From positions 1 to 8,749 of the forward strand of contig VGFB01000109.1 in the NCBI GenBank assembly GCA_016869015.1: DNA of 8,749 bases, given 5' to 3'. The DNA is from Armatimonadota bacterium (lineage in GTDB: Bacteria > Armatimonadota > Zipacnadia > Zipacnadales > VGFC01). Position numbers and translations under genes: made by a program. This document shows, one piece after another, positions 1-6,447 of this stretch. A model generated the notes under the pieces. The model saw only the letters and a list, made by a program, of their open reading frames with translations. It was not told the DNA's origin and searched no databases. Each line of letters opens with the position of its first letter. Positions within the stretch are counted from its first letter, which is position 1.

Positions 1-1178
1 ACCCGGACGGCCGCTACCGCTTCTCGGTGGACATCCTGAACTCCCCCGAGGCGCCCGCCGACTGGTACATGGAGTTCCGCGACTGGCGGGGGCTCCTGCA
101 GGTTGGGCCTACGTTCGCGGGGACGCGCGACGGTCGCATCACCGCCGGCGGCAAGTTCGGCTCAGGCGGCACCGAGGTGGCGCTCGTACCGAACGGCACC
201 TGGGTCACCATCGGCGTCCAGTTCGCGACCGGCCCTCGGGCGCCCAAGATCTACGCCCTCACGGTGAAGCCGGACGGCGAGCCGGAGCGGGTCTTTGCCG
301 ATCTCCCCTTCCCCGACGTTGCCTTCGAGCAGCTCACATGGTTCGGGATCTCCAGCCTGAGCATTGACCGGACGCTGCTGTACGTGGACAACCTGCTGTT
401 GGGGCCGGCGGACACGCTCACTGTCGCGGATGCGATGGCGATGCCGGCGGTCCAGGGCCTCCCCGACAGGCCCTCGCCGGCCATCGCGATGCGGAACACC
501 GAGAACCTCGCCCTCTACTGGAAGTTCGACGAGACCCGTGGCTTCGACCTCACGGACAGCTCGGGCAATGGTCTTGACGGAGATCTGGGCGGCGTGGCCC
601 GGGCGACGGGCGCCTTCGGTCGCGCCCTCTACCTCGACGCCGGCGGCGCTTCGGCCGAGGTCGCCGACAACCCCCTCCTGCAGTTCGGCGCGGGCGACTT
701 CACGGTCGAGTGTTGGCTCTGTCCGACGCAGCTAGCCGTCGACTCGGCGCACCAACGCCGACGCCTGCTGGACAAGGGCCTCTATCCCGACACGTGGTGG
801 AACGTGGACATCTGGAGCGACGGGCGCGTGCAGATGGAGATCGTCGATTCGAACCAGCAGAACGGCACAACCGTCTCCGCCGGCACGCTCAAGGAGGCCG
901 CGTGGACCCACCTGGCGATTGTGGTCGACCGCGCGAACTCCTCAACCACGTACTACCTCAACGGCCTGCCGGACTGCTCGCGACCCTTACCCGCCGCGTT
1001 CACGGGGAACCTGAACATGGCGGGCAAGTCGTTCACAACGGGCGGTTGGCAGCCGTTCATCGGCTTGCTCGATGAGCTGAAGGTCTACAAGCGCGCTCTC
1101 ACGACGGCGGAAGTCGCGGCGACCTGCGAGGCCTCACGGGCGCGCTACACGAGTGCGGAGTTCACGACTGATGAGTAG
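1..1178 (+). CDS. LamG / concanavalin A-like lectin-domain protein, 5' end missing
   Basis: The reading frame is open from the first complete codon (base 3) and ends at TAG 1176-1178, giving 391 visible residues. The GTG at 27 is probably an internal Val, because the frame continues upstream as PDGRYRFSVDI; the true start lies outside the window. Two beta-sandwich-like parts can be seen. Visible residues 1 to about 135 end in the strand-like motif LLYVDNLLLGP. Residues about 168-377 form a clear LamG/ConA-like domain, with the opening LALYWKFDET, DSSGNGLDG, FTVECWLCP, WTHLAIVVD, YYLNG and the closing FIGLLDELKVYKRALT. Such domains bind glycans or act as adhesive modules in secreted proteins; no catalytic motif is visible here, though one could lie in the missing N-terminal part. 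The stop overlaps the start of the GH29-like gene by 8 bp, which suggests cotranscription. The LamG call is firm; the ligand and whole-protein role are unknown. Confidence 0.88.
   Translation, partial: PDGRYRFSVDILNSPEAPADWYMEFRDWRGLLQVGPTFAGTRDGRITAGGKFGSGGTEVALVPNGTWVTIGVQFATGPRAPKIYALTVKPDGEPERVFADLPFPDVAFEQLTWFGISSLSIDRTLLYVDNLLLGPADTLTVADAMAMPAVQGLPDRPSPAIAMRNTENLALYWKFDETRGFDLTDSSGNGLDGDLGGVARATGAFGRALYLDAGGASAEVADNPLLQFGAGDFTVECWLCPTQLAVDSAHQRRRLLDKGLYPDTWWNVDIWSDGRVQMEIVDSNQQNGTTVSAGTLKEAAWTHLAIVVDRANSSTTYYLNGLPDCSRPLPAAFTGNLNMAGKSFTTGGWQPFIGLLDELKVYKRALTTAEVAATCEASRARYTSAEFTTDE
1157..1160 (+). promoter_or_regulatory. Ribosome binding site deciding the GH29-like start
   Basis: GGAG lies 10 bases before ATG 1171, inside the end of the LamG gene. 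The earlier in-frame GTG 1153 has no such purine run at the right distance, so this site supports ATG 1171. Confidence 0.5.
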
Positions 1179-2607
1179 GCGAGGCCTGGCGTCCATGCTG
1201 TTCGCGCTGGCCGCGACGGGGCTGCTGCCACTGAGTGCGGCGCGGAGTGACCCGATGAACCCGAACACCGACTGGTTTCAGAAGGCGGGCTACGGCGTGT
1301 TCGTGCACTACCTCGCGGGTCTGCAGAACAACCCGGACCATGTGGCCAGTCTCGGCCAGGAGACGGCCTGGGATGACTGCGTGCGCGCGTTCGACACGGA
1401 GCGCTTTGCCGACACGATGGCCGAGGTCGGCGCGGGCTACGTGATCTTCACGATCATGCAGATCCGTCGGGAGATGATCGCCCCGAACGCGACCTACGAC
1501 CGCATCACGGGCTATCAGCCCGGCGAGGCCTGCGCCACGCGCGACCTCATCGAGGACCTGTACCAGTCGCTCAGCCGCCGGAGGATCCCGCTGATGCTGT
1601 ACTACACGGGCGATGGTCCGCGCGCCGATCCGCAGGCCGCCCCCGCCTTCGGCTGGGGGACACCGGTGACGACGGAGTTCGTGACGAAGTGGGCGAGCGT
1701 CGCGCAGGAGTACGGGGAACGCTACGGCGAGAAGGTCGCGGGGTATTGGGTGGACGGCTGCTACCCGTGGATCGGCTACGACGACGAGAAGCTCGCGCTG
1801 TTCGCTCAGGCACTGAAGGCGGGCAACCCGAAACGCATCGTGGCCTTCAATCGGGGTGTGGACGCGGTCGTGATGTCCTACACGGCCCACGAAGACTACA
1901 CCTGCGGCGAGCAGAACCGCTTCTTCGACATGCCCGCCGCGCGGTGGCTCGACGGCGAGCAGTGGCATGTCCTCTCGTACCTGGGCACTGGCTGGGGCCA
2001 TCCGGGAAGCCAGTACACGAAGCGGGATCTGGCCGAGTACGCATTCGACGTGAACCAGCGCGGCGGCGTGGTCAGCATCGACGTGCTGCTGTTCCGTGAC
2101 GGCTCCCTGGACCGCTCGCAGGTCGAGATGCTGAAGGCCGTTCGGCACGAGCTGGACACCGGTCGGACTCGCCCACCCATCCCTCCGGGCAACCTCGCGT
2201 TCCGCAAGCAGGCCCGCCTGCTGAGCCTCGACGGCTCCCACGAGCTGCAGGTCAACGGCGGCGTGCACTTCCCGAAACTCGGCGTCGATGGGAACCCGGA
2301 CACGGTTGCGCTTGCCGGCGGCGAGTGGCCGTGGACCTACGAGGTGGACCTGATCGAGGCCGTCGACGTGCGGCGGATCAAGGTTACCTTCGGCAGCGGG
2401 TATGCGACGCACTTCGAGCTCCGCCTGTCAGCCGACGGTGCGAACTGGCAGACCGTGGCCGCAAGAGAGAACCATGATGGCTCGCCTTTCGAGGCGACGT
2501 TCGATCCGGTCGGGGCGCGTTACGTGCGCGTCTGCGCGATCAAGCCCGACGGGCCCGATCAGCCGGGCACGCAGATGTCCGTCCGCGAACTGGAGGTCCA
2601 TGAGTGA
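1171..2607 (+). CDS. Secreted GH29-like (alpha-L-fucosidase-like) glycosidase with C-terminal F5/8C (discoidin, CBM32-like) domain
   Basis: The protein has 478 residues from ATG 1171. I chose this start over GTG 1153 because it has a GGAG at 1157-1160 ten bases upstream and opens directly into a signal peptide (MSRRGLASMLFALAATGLL, cleavage near LSAARS). The catalytic part, about residues 30-330, resembles GH29. GYGVFVHYLAG (His46) matches the family's FGIFIHWG strand, and GYWVDGCYP places Asp195 where GH29 has its nucleophile in a WFDG-type motif. A second motif, HEDYTCGEQN, may contribute to the active site. Residues about 341-477 look like an F5/8 type C domain (LAFRKQA, YEVDLIEAVDVRRIKVTF, FELRLSADGANW, ARYVRV), usually a sugar-binding module. 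The expected role is hydrolysis of terminal fucose or a related sugar outside the cytoplasm. The sequence diverges from classical fucosidases, so the substrate is open and it may be inactive. It overlaps both neighbours, as in an operon. Confidence 0.82.
   Translation: MSRRGLASMLFALAATGLLPLSAARSDPMNPNTDWFQKAGYGVFVHYLAGLQNNPDHVASLGQETAWDDCVRAFDTERFADTMAEVGAGYVIFTIMQIRREMIAPNATYDRITGYQPGEACATRDLIEDLYQSLSRRRIPLMLYYTGDGPRADPQAAPAFGWGTPVTTEFVTKWASVAQEYGERYGEKVAGYWVDGCYPWIGYDDEKLALFAQALKAGNPKRIVAFNRGVDAVVMSYTAHEDYTCGEQNRFFDMPAARWLDGEQWHVLSYLGTGWGHPGSQYTKRDLAEYAFDVNQRGGVVSIDVLLFRDGSLDRSQVEMLKAVRHELDTGRTRPPIPPGNLAFRKQARLLSLDGSHELQVNGGVHFPKLGVDGNPDTVALAGGEWPWTYEVDLIEAVDVRRIKVTFGSGYATHFELRLSADGANWQTVAARENHDGSPFEATFDPVGARYVRVCAIKPDGPDQPGTQMSVRELEVHE
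2592..2596 (+). promoter_or_regulatory. Ribosome binding site for the PEGA/TPR gene
   Basis: GGAGG within the last codons of the GH29-like gene is 7 bases from GTG 2604. It supports the GTGA-overlap start over TTG 2631. The ATG at 2600 is too near and in another frame. Confidence 0.65.
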
Positions 2608-4808
2608 GGCGGAGTCGCGGAGCTGCGGAGTTGCGGAACGAACGGCGCACCGGCGGCGCGAGAAGGGCTTTGGGGGCTCTGTTCGCCTTGGGGCTTGCGG
2701 TCACACCGTGCGCGGCGCCGCTCACCGTCGAATCGACGCCGCCGGGCGGAGGTGTCTTCCTCGACGACCGCTTCGTGGGCGTTACCCCGGTCACGGTTGA
2801 GCTGGATGCGGAGGGGAGGCACCTGCTGCGGGTCGAGAAGCGCGGCTACGCGGTGTTCCGTCAGGCGGTTGAGGTGCTGCGGGAGCCGTTGCTGGTCCGC
2901 GCGGAGCTTGCGCCGGCGCAGAAGGGCCGCATCAGCGTGACCACGATCCCCTCCGGCGCCGAGGTGACCATCGACGGACGCTCGCACGGGAGGAGCCCGC
3001 TCGAGACCGATGGACTGGACCTCGGCCCGCACACGGTGCAGGCTGTGAAGACCGGGTACGACGTCGCGACGGAGGAGGTCCTGCTCTCGCCGGAGCAGCC
3101 CTCAATCGCGGTCGCGCTGACGCTGACTGCGCGGATCGAGGACTACCTCGTCGCCCAGGTCGCCGCCCATCCTGAAGACGTGATGTCCATCACCGACCTC
3201 GCCCACGAGTACGCGTTGCAGCACCGGTTCGACGAGTGCCTCGCGACGATGGGTCAGGCCTTCGACGCCGTGAGCACCTACGGCGAGGCCCTCGATCAGG
3301 ACGCGATTCGCCGGGTCTACATGGAGATCGACCGGCTCTACGAGAAGCAGTTCGACTATGCCCCCGACGACGTGGTCGTTGGCCTGCGACCACGGCTCCT
3401 GGAGGCCCTGCGCGGGGCCATCGAGCGCCACCCGAAGAACGGCTACAACTACGAGGCCCTCGCGGACCTGCTGACCCACGAGGGGCGGCCGGACGAGGCG
3501 CTACAGGTCTACCATGCGGGCGCCGCGTCCGCCGACGGTCTGGCGGTCCGCCTTCGACTCCTGGGATCGGCCGGCTCGACGCTCTACAGCGCCGGCAGCG
3601 AGGCCGAGAAGGCCCAGGCTTGGCCGGCGGCGGCGGAGGCGTATGAGAGGCTCATCGCGGCCTACCCCCAGCTATGGTGCTCGGCCAACGCGCTGGGCCG
3701 GCTCGTCGAGGTCTACGGCGAGGGGCTCAAGGACCCGGCGAAGGCGGCCGACGCCGCGCAACGGCTCGTGTCGGGGTTCCCACGTGACGATGGTTGCGGC
3801 CTGGCGCTGTACCGCGCGGCCAAGGGCCTGGCGGATGCAGGCCAGGCGGAGCAGGCAGTGGCCCTCGCGGAAGAGGCCGGCGCGCGCTGCCCCGGAGACC
3901 CGTACACGGTGTACGCCCTGCTCCGCGCCGCGAAGACGTGTGCCGAGGCCCTGAAGGACTCGAGCCGGGCGCTGGCGCTGCTGCGGCAGGTCATCGACGC
4001 CGCCGGCCCGCGGGACGAAGGCGCCCAGGCGCGGCGCGAAGCCGCCGCGCTGCTGAAGGCCCAGGGCGACCAGGCCGGCGCCGACGTCCTCATCCAGGAG
4101 ATCCTGACGCAGTACCCGCTGTCCGCGGAGGCTCTGCAGGCGCAGGCAGACCCGGCGCAGCGCGAGCGGCACCGTGCCGCCGCGAAGGCCTACCAGGAGG
4201 CCTCGGCGCTGATCAAGGCCGACGACCCGAAGCCGGGAATCGCGGCGCTCGAAGCCGTCGGTCAGGAGTACGCCGACACCTACTACGGCCCGGTCGCCCT
4301 GCAGGTGGCCGGGAACGCCTGGGCCAAGGCCCAGGACTACGCGCAGGCGGTGGCGGCCGCCGAGGCGTTTGCCGAGCGCTGGCCCGAGCACCCGGACACG
4401 CCGAGCCAGCTGTACCGCGCGGCAAGCTGGCTGGCCTCCAACGTGAGCGATCCGCAACGCGCGCTGGAGATGTACCGCCGCATCGTGAGCACCTACCCCA
4501 CCAGCACGTACGCCGACGACTGTTTGTACCAGAGCGGCCAGTTGCTGATGCAGACCTCCGCGGTGATCGACTACCAACAGGCGATGGACACGTTCGTGCA
4601 GCTGGCGCGGGACTACCCCGACTCGACCTACGCGACCCTCGCGCGCAAGTACGCCGCCGACTGCTGGATGCAGCTCCGCGAGCCCGACAAGGCCCGCGAG
4701 ACGTACATGCAGCTCATGGCCGAGGACCCCAACGGCTATGTGGCGTCCCTTGCAGCCCGCATGTACCAGACGGTCCGCATGAGGAAAGAGGAGAACGGCA
4801 CCCCGTGA
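2604..4808 (+). CDS. PEGA-domain and tetratricopeptide-repeat protein, exported
   Basis: The protein has 734 residues from GTG 2604, whose GTGA overlaps the upstream stop by 4 bp. GGAGG at 2592-2596 sits 7 bases before it. The N-terminus is Arg-rich for about 21 residues, followed by a hydrophobic stretch (22-38, ALGALFALGLAVTPCAA) that looks like a signal peptide. TTG 2631 would give a shorter, more typical n-region. The Cys has Pro before it, so it is not a good lipobox. Two PEGA domains follow, at about 40-102 (PPGGGVFLDDRFVGVTPVTV) and 109-174 (IPSGAEVTIDGRSHGRSPLE). From about 178 to 725 the protein is alpha-helical TPR repeats; the last ones (about 617-715: ALEMYRRIVSTYPTSTYADD, DTFVQLARDYPDSTYATLA) are of the BamD/YbgF-like TPR_6 kind. 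PEGA domains occur in surface and envelope proteins and TPRs mediate protein contacts, so a scaffold in the envelope is the likely role. No enzyme motif is visible. Confidence 0.85.
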   Translation: MRRSRGAAELRNERRTGGARRALGALFALGLAVTPCAAPLTVESTPPGGGVFLDDRFVGVTPVTVELDAEGRHLLRVEKRGYAVFRQAVEVLREPLLVRAELAPAQKGRISVTTIPSGAEVTIDGRSHGRSPLETDGLDLGPHTVQAVKTGYDVATEEVLLSPEQPSIAVALTLTARIEDYLVAQVAAHPEDVMSITDLAHEYALQHRFDECLATMGQAFDAVSTYGEALDQDAIRRVYMEIDRLYEKQFDYAPDDVVVGLRPRLLEALRGAIERHPKNGYNYEALADLLTHEGRPDEALQVYHAGAASADGLAVRLRLLGSAGSTLYSAGSEAEKAQAWPAAAEAYERLIAAYPQLWCSANALGRLVEVYGEGLKDPAKAADAAQRLVSGFPRDDGCGLALYRAAKGLADAGQAEQAVALAEEAGARCPGDPYTVYALLRAAKTCAEALKDSSRALALLRQVIDAAGPRDEGAQARREAAALLKAQGDQAGADVLIQEILTQYPLSAEALQAQADPAQRERHRAAAKAYQEASALIKADDPKPGIAALEAVGQEYADTYYGPVALQVAGNAWAKAQDYAQAVAAAEAFAERWPEHPDTPSQLYRAASWLASNVSDPQRALEMYRRIVSTYPTSTYADDCLYQSGQLLMQTSAVIDYQQAMDTFVQLARDYPDSTYATLARKYAADCWMQLREPDKARETYMQLMAEDPNGYVASLAARMYQTVRMRKEENGTP
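2609..2640 (+). repeat. Degenerate tandem octanucleotide repeat, about 4 copies
   Basis: The units read GCGGAGTC, GCGGAGCT, GCGGAGTT and GCGGAACG. The period of 8 is not a multiple of 3, yet the array lies just inside the 5' end of the PEGA/TPR gene and encodes part of its odd Arg-rich leader. Confidence 0.75.
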
Positions 4809-5764
4809 GCCCCTCTCGACGTGAGTTCCTGTACACCGTGGCCGGCGCCGCCGGCGGGCTGCTCCTGGGGGGCCCGATTCCGTCCCAAGACGCGCCGCCG
4901 CGGCTGCCGCGTCGCACGCTGGGCCGGACCGGGCTCGAGGTCTCCATCCTCTCGATTGGCCTCGGGGCGCCCGGCGACGGCCGAGTGGACCCCGCGATCG
5001 TGCAAGAGGTCGTCGAGGCGGCCCTCGACGCGGGGATCAACCTCGTCGACACCGCGCCCAACTACGAGCTGATGCAGCCGACCCTCGGCCCGATCATGGC
5101 TCGCCGTCGAACTGATGCCTTCGTAACCACCAAAGTGGAGGAGCACACGCGGGAGGGCGCCCTGGCGCAGATCGAGCGCAGTCGCCGCGAAATGCAGGTA
5201 GACACGATCGACGTGGCCTTCATCCATAACGTCGGGGACTTCGATCTCAGCCACATGCTCGGCCTCGACGGGGCGTTCACCGCGCTCCGCCAGGCCCGCG
5301 ACGCGGGTCACGTGCGCTTCCTGGGGATCTCCGGCCACAACCGTCCGCCGAAGTTCGCCCCGGTCATTCGCACGGGCGAGGTGGACGTGGTGATGGTCGC
5401 GATGAACTTCGTGGACCGTCACCTCTACAACTTCGAGCAGCAGGTCGTGCCGGTCGCCCGCGAACACGACTGCGGGATCGTCTGCATGAAGGTGCTCGGC
5501 GGGGTCGAGGGCTGGAACTACATGAACGTCGGCCACGCCCGTCTCGGCGCGCCAGAGCGCTACGAGTCGGCCGTCCGCTACGCGCTCAGCCTGGAGGGCA
5601 TCGCGACCGCGACCATGGGCCTCTGCAACGTCGGCGAGCTGCAAGCCGCCCTCGACGCAGTAAGGCGCTTCGCTCCACTCACCCAGAGCGAACTGACAGC
5701 GCTCCTCGCGGCGGGAGCGGACCTCGCGCCCGTGTGGGGGCACCACCTCGGGCCGCCGACGTGA
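4805..5764 (+). CDS. Tat-exported aldo/keto reductase
   Basis: The protein has 319 residues from GTG 4805, which overlaps the upstream stop by 4 bp (GTGA). GAGGAG at 4788-4793 is a somewhat distant ribosome site. The N-terminus SRREFLYTVAGAAGGLLLGG is a textbook twin-arginine signal (SRRxFL plus a mild hydrophobic core), so a folded, probably cofactor-loaded enzyme would be exported. The mature part starts with RRTLGRTGLEVSILSIGLG, typical of aldo/keto reductases. The catalytic tetrad is complete: Asp82 and Tyr87 in NLVDTAPNYE, Lys110 in VTTKVE, and His141 in AFIHNV. RFLGISGHN and the C-terminal GLCNVGELQAAL also fit the family. The expected reaction is NAD(P)H-dependent interconversion of a carbonyl and an alcohol, perhaps on a sugar given the glycosidase neighbours. 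Relatives with this C-terminal motif often carry a ferredoxin-like Cys cluster; this protein ends without one. The family call is firm and the substrate unknown. Confidence 0.92.
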   Translation: MSPSRREFLYTVAGAAGGLLLGGPIPSQDAPPRLPRRTLGRTGLEVSILSIGLGAPGDGRVDPAIVQEVVEAALDAGINLVDTAPNYELMQPTLGPIMARRRTDAFVTTKVEEHTREGALAQIERSRREMQVDTIDVAFIHNVGDFDLSHMLGLDGAFTALRQARDAGHVRFLGISGHNRPPKFAPVIRTGEVDVVMVAMNFVDRHLYNFEQQVVPVAREHDCGIVCMKVLGGVEGWNYMNVGHARLGAPERYESAVRYALSLEGIATATMGLCNVGELQAALDAVRRFAPLTQSELTALLAAGADLAPVWGHHLGPPT

Positions 5765-5770
5765 GCCAGG

Positions 5771-6292
5771 CTACCCCTCACCGAGCGCCTCGAGGATCGC
5801 CCTCATGAAGGCCGGAAGGTCCTTGGGGGTGCGGCTGCTGATCAGTTGGCCGTCACGCACGACCTCCGCGTCGAGCCACTCGCAGCCCGCGTTCACCAGG
5901 TCGTCCTTGATCGCGAAGAAGGACGTGGCCTTGCGCCCGTTCAGGATCCCCGCCGAGATCGGCACCCAGCCGCCGTGACAGATGAACGCGATGATCGCCC
6001 CGTGGTCGTAGGCCTTCCGCACGAACTCGATCATCGGCGGATGCCGGCGCATGTGATCCGGCGAGTACCCGCCTGGCACGATGACCGCGTGGTAGTCGCG
6101 CGGCTCCGCGTCGTCCACCAACAGGTCCTCCTCGGCAGGATAGCCGTGCTTGCTCGTGTACTGCGGCTTGCCGGTGCCGAGCAAGGTCACCTGGGCCCCC
6201 GCCTCCTGCAGTCGGTAGTACGGATACCACAGCTCCAGGTCTTCGTAGAAGTTCTCCACCAGAATCGCGACGCGCCTGCCGATGAGTGCCAT
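5771..6292 (-). CDS. DJ-1/PfpI family protein (protease I / glyoxalase / deglycase-like)
   Basis: The protein has 173 residues, with ATG at 6292-6290 and TAG at 5773-5771. This start is preferred to in-frame alternatives up to 6427 because GGAGG (6305-6301) lies 8 bases upstream and homology starts at MALIGRRVAIL. The sequence follows archaeal PfpI closely. YEDLELWYPYYRL places Glu17 at the conserved acidic position, VIVPGGYSPD is the next strand-turn, and FICHGGW forms the nucleophile elbow with Cys105 and His106. ILNGRKATSF, IKDDLVNAGCEWLDAEVV and DLPAFM complete the pattern. Relatives have been described as oligomeric intracellular proteases and as glyoxalase III or protein deglycases acting on methylglyoxal. 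No signal peptide is visible, so it is probably cytoplasmic. It is convergent with the reductase and divergent from the GH99-like gene, so it is transcribed alone and probably serves a carbonyl-stress role. The family is certain; the exact activity is not. Confidence 0.95.
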   Translation of the reverse strand: MALIGRRVAILVENFYEDLELWYPYYRLQEAGAQVTLLGTGKPQYTSKHGYPAEEDLLVDDAEPRDYHAVIVPGGYSPDHMRRHPPMIEFVRKAYDHGAIIAFICHGGWVPISAGILNGRKATSFFAIKDDLVNAGCEWLDAEVVRDGQLISSRTPKDLPAFMRAILEALGEG

Positions 6293-6300
6293 GGGACACA

Positions 6301-6305
6301 CCTCC
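6301..6305 (-). promoter_or_regulatory. Ribosome binding site for the PfpI-like gene
   Basis: CCTCC on the + strand reads GGAGG on the - strand, 8 bases before ATG 6292. It fixes the start and makes the in-frame extension towards 6427 unlikely to be coding. Confidence 0.75.
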
Positions 6306-6308
6306 ACG

Positions 6309-6336
6309 TTGGGTCTTGGGTCTCGGGCCTTGGGGC
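6309..6336 (+). repeat. Degenerate tandem heptanucleotide repeat, 4 copies
   Basis: The units read TTGGGTC, TTGGGTC, TCGGGCC and TTGGGGC. The array begins 3 bases beyond the ribosome site of the PfpI-like gene, so it would lie in that gene's 5' leader or promoter. Confidence 0.75.
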
Positions 6337-6390
6337 GGGCTCCCTCTACGGGTAACTGCCCCCGATGCGGTCCGAGTTCCCCGGGGCGAG

Positions 6391-6411
6391 TAGGGACGCG
6401 GGACGTGGGCA
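6391..6411 (+). repeat. Second, weaker heptanucleotide array, 3 copies
   Basis: The units read TAGGGAC, GCGGGAC and GTGGGCA. They share the NNGGGNC pattern with the array at 6309-6336 but are out of phase with it. Copies are few and diverged, so chance in GC-rich DNA is possible. Confidence 0.4.
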
Positions 6412-6433
6412 GCGAACCGCTGCACACCCCCGC

Positions 6434-6440
6434 GGGGAGG
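6434..6440 (+). promoter_or_regulatory. Ribosome binding site for the GH99/WbsX-like gene
   Basis: GGGGAGG lies 7 bases before ATG 6448. It overlaps the 10-base palindrome CCCCGCGGGG (6428-6437), which might affect access to the site; that effect is only a possibility. Confidence 0.7.
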
Positions 6441-6447
6441 ACTGCCG

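Larger units (their letters stand above)
6293..6447. promoter_or_regulatory. Divergent intergenic region between the PfpI-like and GH99-like genes
   Basis: This 155 bp spacer separates two divergent starts and is the only place in the window where promoters for both genes must lie, unless longer transcripts cross it. No clear -35/-10 pair is visible in this GC-rich stretch. It holds two degenerate heptad arrays (6309-6336 and 6391-6411), the palindrome CCCCGGGG near 6379-6386, and CCCCGCGGGG at 6428-6437. Promoter function is inferred from gene orientation only. Confidence 0.4.

Noticed and set aside
1162..2412. A 416-codon open frame on the - strand opposite the GH29-like gene
   Set aside because: It is a shadow of GC-rich codon use, has no family motif, and lies across a well-supported + strand gene.
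3794..4804. A long upstream extension of the reductase frame inside the PEGA/TPR gene
   Set aside because: The extension is an Arg/Gly/Pro-rich out-of-frame reading of the TPR gene. The Tat signal starting at GTG 4805 marks the real N-terminus.
4736..5746. A 336-codon open frame on the - strand opposite the aldo/keto reductase
   Set aside because: It is antisense to a reductase with an intact catalytic tetrad and shows no domain of its own.
5761..5781. GTGAG / CTCAC inverted repeat at the convergent stops
   Set aside because: The stem has only 5 bp with an 11-base loop and no T-run, so it is too weak to call a terminator.
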